Positions 57,121 to 64,000 of a stretch of 64,000 bases of DNA are shown here, one piece after another. Numbering within the stretch: position 1 is the first letter of the stretch; each line of letters opens with the position of its first letter. The position numbers were made by a program, and so were the translations under genes. The stretch is from Poecilobothrus nobilitatus. Lineage: Eukaryota > Arthropoda > Insecta > Diptera > Dolichopodidae. The DNA is taken from positions 263,337,590 to 263,401,589 of the forward strand of contig OX352773.1 in the NCBI GenBank assembly GCA_947095535.1, in the 5' to 3' direction. Under the pieces are notes generated by a model, which was not told the origin of the DNA, made no database searches, and worked only from the letters and a program-made list of their open reading frames with translations.

Positions 57121-57870
57121 TTTTTAGACAATTGCAACTTGGACATCTCTAGAAATTTTTCGAAACTAAGATAAAAATTAAAGTTCCATACATTTTTACA
57201 TGTGTTAGCTATTGACTTTTTACGATTATTTAGGGTTTCCTTAAATTTTGAGAAAGTATCCTGAAAGTGAAAATTGAAGAAAGTTTATTTTTCAAAATTT
57301 CTTTTTAAATAAAATTCTTTTTTGATGCAAATCAAAAAGGTACAAAGCAAAAGAATACTAGAAAAATGTATTCAAATAGTCTTTTAAAAAATGTTTAAAA
57401 TCCTTTAGTTACAGATACTGTCTTGTTTTATTTTCTTAAAACTTAAATATAAATATTTTAACTCTATTATAACAGGTACCTATTATAGAGTGTTATTTTT
57501 AGACAACTGCAACTTGGACATCTCTAGAAATTTTTCGAAACTAAGATAAAAATTAAAGTTCCATACATTTTTGCATGTGTTAGCTATTGACTTTTCACGA
57601 TTATTTAGGGTTTCCTTAAATTTTGAGAAAGTATCCTGAAAGTGAAAATTGAAGAAAGTTTATTTTTCAAAATTTCTTTTTAAATAAAATTCTTTTTTGA
57701 TGCAAATCAAAAAGGTACAAAGCAAAAGAATACTAGAAAAATGTATTCAAATAGTCTTTTAAAAAATGTTTAAAATCCTTTAGTTACAGATACTGTCTCG
57801 TTTTATTTTCTTAAAACTTAAATATAAATATTTTAACTCTATTATAACAGGTACCTATTATAGAGTGTTA
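57121..57870 (+). repeat. 375-bp tandem duplication, nearly identical units
   Basis: Unit 1 57121-57495 and unit 2 57496-57870 align without gaps at an offset of 375. I count about four substitutions (for example ACAATTGC/ACAACTGC and GTCTTGT/GTCTCGT). It starts in H3-type text (GCAACTTGGACATCTC) and runs into unrelated AT-rich sequence ending TACCTATTATAGAGTG, so the duplication ignores the repeat boundary. Confidence 0.95.
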
Positions 57871-57879
57871 TTTTTCTTA

Positions 57880-58712
57880 CTATTCAAAATGATGTCGTCA
57901 ATTATCCCAAATTCTATTTTAGTTCATTATTATTATTTTTTTTTTTTTTTTAATTTTCAACTCATAACTAGAGTATTGAATCCTTCAAAAATCAAAAATA
58001 TATATTCATCCGGTTCTTTAATTTTTATTATTTTCAACCTTGAAAATTTATTCTATAGAGTCACTAGAATTCTCTATGTAATTTATTTTACCTACTAGTG
58101 AATTTTTTTTTTTTTTTGTATGTGTAGGTATCCCTATATTTAATATAATAGAATATTATCTTTTACATTCAATGATGATTGCTTCTCATCATTTTATTCA
58201 TGTATCTTGTATCATAATGATGATGACGTATATTGAAAAATAAATTCATAATTCATATATTTATACTTTGGGATTAATATCATTATTTTTAATAGAAAAT
58301 TTTTAAAAGTAAGCGATAAAATGTTATTATTGTTATCAGTTTTCATTTAGATGATGTTTCAGGATTTATAGTACAAAGAAATTTTATGATAAGTTTTAAG
58401 TTAATGCTTAGATATTTTAAAATTTTTATTGTTATTTTTTGAATAATTATTGGTATTTTGGACCGTTTACAAAATGTTTAACTTGATTCAAGATTTTGAC
58501 TGAGGACTGAGAATGACTGAGACTGAAAATTAAAAAAAGATAATTTCAAAAGGTGATTCTTTCTCATAACGGTCTATTTATTGTAGGATATCAGTTTTTA
58601 TATTTTTATCTTTTCATAAAATCAAAAAACTGATAAGATAAAAAAAGCTCTCCTCGAGTATAATTGAGTGAAATTTATGTTAGGAGTTTGAGTTTGAAAT
58701 GCAATAACATCA
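57880..58712. other. AT-rich spacer, no gene recognised
   Basis: A/T tracts. The frame at 57865-58098 starts in the duplication edge and is Phe/Ile-rich. Nothing recognised. Confidence 0.4.
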
Positions 58713-59015
58713 TATTATACTACTTCATGTTGTAACTGTTGATGGTTAAATAGTCACTATTAGCTAAATAGTATTAATAACGGGTGAATTCATTGTTTCA
58801 TTACAGTCCCACTCTCAATTCAATGTTTCCGCATCCTTGTCCTATTCTTTCCTACCCCGACTCTCTAGCCAATATAATACTTTAACAGGTAGCGATTTCA
58901 TTCCATTATATTGGCTAAAGAAGGAGGTGGGTTTAGTCAATAAGAATTTAATACTGCTAAGGGAGAATTTTTGGTGTCTTTGGAAAATTTTCAACTCCCT
59001 TAGGAAAAAAAAAAA
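58713..59015 (+). repeat. SINE-B 3' body, 5'-truncated copy
   Basis: Matches 16290-16590: CATGTTGTAACTGTTG, GAATTCATTGTTTCATTACA, CCACTCTCAATTCAATGTTT, CATTATATTGGCTAAAG and AACTCCCTTAGGAAAAA, ending in a pure A tail. No tRNA-like head or AAT tract lies upstream, as expected of incomplete reverse transcription. Confidence 0.85.
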
Positions 59016-62000
59016 AAATAATAATCAAATTTAATATGGTTGTACAGTGACTTTTTTTTATTAAATTTATTGCTAATACTTTTATAATGTTTTAAATTTA
59101 TGGAAATTATATCTCATTTATAGGATTGATATATTTTTATGATTTATAAAAATGATATCTAGTGCTCACAATTAATATTAAATTAATAATTTTTGTCAGT
59201 TTATGTCTGTTAAAAGGAAAAATGTTGTATGATGGAAACGGAAACTTATTGTATTTATTACTGTAAAATTCACTGTTAAAAAATAGTCACCTCATATTTT
59301 GTATTTTGGCTCCATAATTCTTAATGTTTACTTCGTTTTACGCCATCTCTCATTTCTGTTTTATGTTAACCTGATGATGACACTATCAGATGGAATATTC
59401 ACACACTTCAGTTGAATATTTTGTACTTAATGAAATTTGATCAATTGTATTAAAATTTCTTTCATCGCTCGTTCTCAATTCATCTTCTTATTTTATTTAA
59501 CAAAAATTGTAATTAATTCAAATAAATTCCACTCTAGTTTTAAGTTAATGCATAATTAACGGAACACTAAGCAATTATCGAATATGAATGAATATCTTAG
59601 GATATTATATTTGATATATTTCTATCTTTAGCGTTTAATTTACAATAGTGTAAAAAGTTTATAATTTATAATACTCGTATTATGTATAAAATAGAATATG
59701 TATACGAGTATAATATAAATTTATTATCTTAAAGTTAACTGGGTCAAAGCAATATGGTTTATTTTTAATTTTTTATTCGAAATATTCCATATATACATAC
59801 AACAAAAATATCCTTTTATTTAGTTTTTTTTTTTTTTTTTTGATGTATTGAGAAATCTTATATTTATATCCTAATAAAAAATGATGAGGTCCTTCACGTT
59901 AATAATTTTATCGAGAAAACAGAAAAACCAACATGCATTAACAACCATAAGAATGGGAAATAATATTAAAAAGCACATATGAAGCCGCTGTTACGATAAA
60001 CGGAAGAAAACAAAAATTAACAATTTGAAAGGCAATTTTTATGCGCCATATTTTTTAATGTTTAATATTGTTTTATTCATAAAATTCTAATACTTTAAAG
60101 TTTTTGAATTATTAATTGCCTTTTAAAAAAGCATTAATTGTAGAAAAAAAAAAACAATAAATAGTGTCTATATAGAATAATTTGTTTGTGTCAGATGTAT
60201 ACGATAACTTCCGTTACGATACTAACAGCATTTAAATTAAAATTTGTTCACGTGATCTACACTTTAAAGTACTTTCAAATAATTTTAGAGTTGATTAAAA
60301 TAAACGAAATTTTTTTATTTATACATAAAATTGTTATGAAAGAAAAAAGGATATTTACTGATCTTTTGTTTCTATATGATTTTTGCTAATTCCTTCCTTT
60401 TTTTGATTTTCCATCTTTCTAACAAATTTGCTCAATCTAATAAACTTCATTTTAATTCTGAAATTTATATCAAATCATACATTCTTAATTTTGTTGTCGT
60501 TTGGCATATATTATACATCTGGTAATACCTATTAAGGATAAAAGTAAAAAAGTAAAGGTTAGAACTTTAATGTTGTTTTACAATTTTTATTACATATAAA
60601 TAATATTTTTGCACAACAGAATCTACAGCTAATTTAAAATCTGCTAGAACTGTAGGTTAGTCATAAATGTAGAGTAACTCATTAACTTATTTGATGATGA
60701 AGAGTATAGCTACTGATATTTTGTCTATAAATACCACTTTTTACAAACTTAATAATTTGACAAATCGACGGACAAATTGTAATGTTCATATTAAAAAACT
60801 GTTGTCTTAAATAAAAAAATACGATTAGATTGAAAAATTGTTTTATTTTGTTTTTACTCGTAAAGTTCATTTAACATTATTTTTATCTCTTTCCAATTTT
60901 TTTAACTTTTGTTTATTTTTTTTTTTTTTTTTTGGTATCCTTAAGATATAGCTATCTTGTACAAAAGGGTCAGAGAGTGTTTAGAGATTGATATTTATTT
61001 TTGTTTATTTTTTGTGTTGATGTCAAAATGGTGTCTTTAATATATTACGATGTTGCCTTCTTCTGTTTTTTTTTTTTAAATAAAATATTACCAAACACTA
61101 CCAGCAACAACCAATGATACAAGAAACCATCATAATATCAGATTTGACATGATAAAATAGAAAAAAAATAAAAACAAAAAATGAGGGCAAATAAAAAAAA
61201 AAAAAACAAAAAACAATAATAAATATCAAAGCAGCAAAAAAAAAAAATCTAAAATATCCTGCATTAACCAAGAAAAACAGCTCATAGCGAGGTTCTTGGG
61301 TCTTTTTTTTTTGACTTTTTTTTTCTTTTTTGTTTTGTATTTTCCTCTCTTTGAATGTCTATCTCTTTCATTTTAGCCTTAAAGAATTTTTGAAAATTAT
61401 TTTTTGTTGTTTCTATTGAATTTATGAAAGGACATTTTCTAACTGTTTGTTTTGTTTTTGTATTTATGAAGATGTTAACAGTTCTTGCTATGGTATTGAT
61501 GTGGTTTTGATGCTGCTGGTACCCATCGAGGCTAAAAACAAAAACAAACTCCATTATTGCGTTGTTTTATCATTTTATTTTTTTGTATCAAAGTGATTTA
61601 TTTGTCATTAAAACCGTAAACAGTTAGATATTATATAATAATATGTATATTATGTAATATATTTAATTATACAGAGTGACGCCGAAAAAAAATATTAGGA
61701 ACGAAAATAAATATTGTGAAAAAAATATTGACACACTGCTTAGGGCAAAACATACACCAATTATTTATTTAAAAAAGAAAAAGAATCAATCCGAATTGTT
61801 ACAATTTCAATCCGAAATAAAACATTTTTTAAAAGATGTTTGACTTTTTATTAGTGGGACACATTGTTATTATATCATATTATAATTTTGTTTTATTTAA
61901 CTTTTTGTTAACTTATAATATGTAGCTAATTCTAAAAATATTTCTATTGTTGTATGTCCTGCATTAAATAATGATCCTTAGTATATTTTGAATAAAAAAA

Positions 62001-63290
62001 TTTAAATTTTTCTTAATTTTACTAGAATATATTCTCGAGATTTTTTTACAGAACGAAAAGAAAAAAAGAAAAAACGATAAAGAAAAATGGTTTTTGTTGC
62101 ATCCTTTCATATTCTAAGGAAAAAAAAAACTCATATTTCATTGAAAGTATTGAAAAGATTCTATCAATAAAAAAAACAATTTCTTTCGATAAGGGTATCC
62201 TATCAAAGAAAAAAAAAAATAAGGTGAATCTAATGATCTTTCAATGTAATAAATTCAAATTTAAGGGAATATAACTGAACGAGGTTCATCTAAGTATAAT
62301 AAATTTTATATTTTAATCTGACTTGATTTGATATATATTTAAAAAAAAAAAAGTAAAATATTTTATACACGGAAATTCCTTTACTATACCATATTGTTAA
62401 AATAGTTTTTCATATAATCAAGAATTTTTTGTTAAATATATTTAATGTTTTTTTAATTTTGTCACTATACTTTGCAGAATTACATTCATTTAGAATCTAT
62501 TTTTAGTATTATACTAATTAAGAATAACAAAATTCTTTAAATGGAGAAAACAAAAATTAGGTTCATAATTTCCACTTAATATTTTTATTTTTTAAACAGA
62601 AATTTTTCTTTATCTTGTTATCCTTAGCTTGATATTCTACAGGACATTAATGATCACAATGAAATTACCCTATTTTTTACAGATTTGTTCTCAGCCTTGT
62701 GTTACAATGCTATACAATGATTATTTTTCTCATAAAACGCATTCAATTTATTGCTCCTGAATGCTGCCAAGATTAATGTTTTAGTTTTGTTATTGTATTG
62801 TAGTTGACTTTAGGTATTGATAGTTTCTTTTCTTTAATTGAGACCTAACGATTTTATGCATTTTTATATGTATCTATATAGAACATTTTTAAAATCTGGT
62901 TATATCCTTATTTTGAAGAAAGCTTGATTCTGAAACATATGAATGTGAAGTATATAATATATATAGACTTTGTATTCATTCCATAAAATAACGTCAATCA
63001 TATGCAGAACTGCAGAAATCACATAGGTACACATTATTCAAAATTTATATCGTAATTGAACAGTATTATTTTATATTGACGACCAAAACATACAAACAAT
63101 ATTTTCTAATTCGGCATTAACTTTCTTTCCCTGATTCAAATTTCTGGTAGGTAAATTTTTTGATAAATTTTTGATCCACGTAAGAAGTAAGTATGCAAAC
63201 TTTAGAGAAAACTTTTAAAGAGAATGTTTCTTTTGTTGCAATAAAAACATAATATGGTTTGTATAGAACTATGATTATATTTTGGTTTTT
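59016..63290. other. 4.3 kb AT-rich DNA, no gene recognised
   Basis: Mostly A/T tracts. A slightly GC-richer patch at 59280-59480 and one at 61263-61560 were read in all frames without recognising a protein. The 90-codon minus-strand frame at 61282-61554 is Lys/Asn/Thr-rich with a basic C-terminus but resembles nothing I know. Confidence 0.4.
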
Positions 63291-63297
63291 TTACTTT

Positions 63298-63378
63298 TCA
63301 CTTCTATGAGGAGCATAGAGCACCACGTCATTTACTATTCATATTTGACTAAGCTTTAGTTGCTGGAATCATATACTA
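63298..63378 (+). repeat. Dispersed ~80-bp repeat, pair with 9736-9820
   Basis: CACTTCTATGAGGAGCATAG, then CACGTCATTTACTATTC and GACTAAGCTTTAGTTGCTGG align with 9746-9815 in the same order and orientation. Confidence 0.5.
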
Positions 63379-63389
63379 AGACTTTTATT

Positions 63390-64000
63390 ACTCGGTTTTA
63401 GCTATAATTGTACAAGTATAAATGAAAGGCAAATATTTTTATTTGTGCCATCTGTTATCTTATACAAGAATTATTTTTCTTTTTTTTTTTTATAAGAAAA
63501 CTCTGCATTATTTTTTTTTTAATCAATGTGGCCCGGAGTTTGAATCCCAGGCCAAATTTTCAGTGCTTTTATCACTACTCTTTTGGATGCGGATAACTAA
63601 TAATTATATAGATACGTAGGCTATAAATAGATTATTTATTTTGTTGTTGCTTTTTTTTTTCAAAAAGTACCTAGTCATTTATTTCTCTAAAGTTGCCACA
63701 GAAGAAAAAGATAAATAATAAAAAATAAAAATTTAAAGACTCATACGAAACTTCCAAATTTTATATAATGTAATTTTTTACTATACAACATATTTTAAAG
63801 TTTAAATTCATTCCCTATTTATAAAGCTATAAATTTTAAGGAATTTAAAGGAAGGAAATTCAAAAGTTTTATATTTTTAGATATAATGTAGATAGATATC
63901 TAGTGGAAGTGGTTATTCTATTCTAAACAAAAAGAAATTTTAATGGCTGCATTTCAAGTTTTACAAAGATATATACAGCAGTCCATCTTCAATTCACGTG
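63390..64000. other. AT-rich window end, no gene seen
   Basis: TGGCCCGGAGTTTGAATCCC with AGGCCA at about 63529-63554 contains a box-B-like string and short palindromic edges, but no box A precedes it. The rest is plain AT-rich DNA. Confidence 0.35.

Noticed and set aside
61282..61554. 90-codon minus-strand ORF as a small gene
   Set aside because: A basic, low-complexity C-terminus and flanking homopolymers; no domain or splice context convincing enough to call it.

Overview
The window is very AT-rich (near 80% by eye) eukaryotic DNA, most likely from an insect and probably a fly. I see no intact protein gene, tRNA, rRNA or CRISPR array. What can be recognised is transposon-derived sequence in a matrix of A/T tracts, so the window is best read as intergenic or large-intron DNA. 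The fly assignment rests on repeats whose ends match, from memory, the Drosophila DINE-1/INE-1 type: a TATACCC...GGGTATA hairpin start, a CCATGTCCGTCCGTC motif, and an ACGGGTATC stem-loop end.

Three related repeat groups dominate (labels are mine). H1 (26881-28793 +, 34017-35575 -, 45841-47426 +) has complete DINE-1-like ends. H2 (50684-52794 -, with decayed copies at 2200-2560, 11420-11640, 13613-17008, 23690-24150, 35882-36523, 43798-44075 and 54840-55480) has ATACCCGTATGAAC ends. Its best copy holds a tandem array with an exact 307-bp period made of 165-bp and 142-bp subunits. H3 (7221-8062 -, 9131-9690 +, 17630-18400 +, 39557-40275 -, 56468-57120 +) shares the core but not the TATACCC end.

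Two tRNA-derived SINE families occur. SINE-A has eight copies, several with target-site duplications and a conserved stem-loop in the body. SINE-B has a tRNA-like head, a long (AAT)n tract and a conserved 3' body, and one copy sits inside an H2 copy. Other mobile DNA includes a 316-bp MITE with about 56-bp inverted termini (21422-21737), three LINE coding relics (10705-10980 -, 12464-12799 +, 30950-31460 +) and a dispersed TTTTAGAGTTGG repeat. Tandem structures include exact-period 17-bp and 25-bp minisatellites, recent duplications of 197 and 375 bp, a tandemly duplicated tRNA-like segment, and a 400-bp polypyrimidine tract.

The most gene-like places are a frameshifted Cys/His-rich (RING-like) coding relic on the minus strand at 24301-24592 and an unrecognised minus-strand patch at 47706-48145 with a consensus splice donor. 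Short unrecognised ORFs or exon-like stretches lie at 1033-1242, 20231-20335 and 26123-26308. None can be given a function from sequence alone. The first 2.9 kb is bounded by two identical 271-bp direct repeats, which may be element termini, a recent duplication or an assembly artefact.
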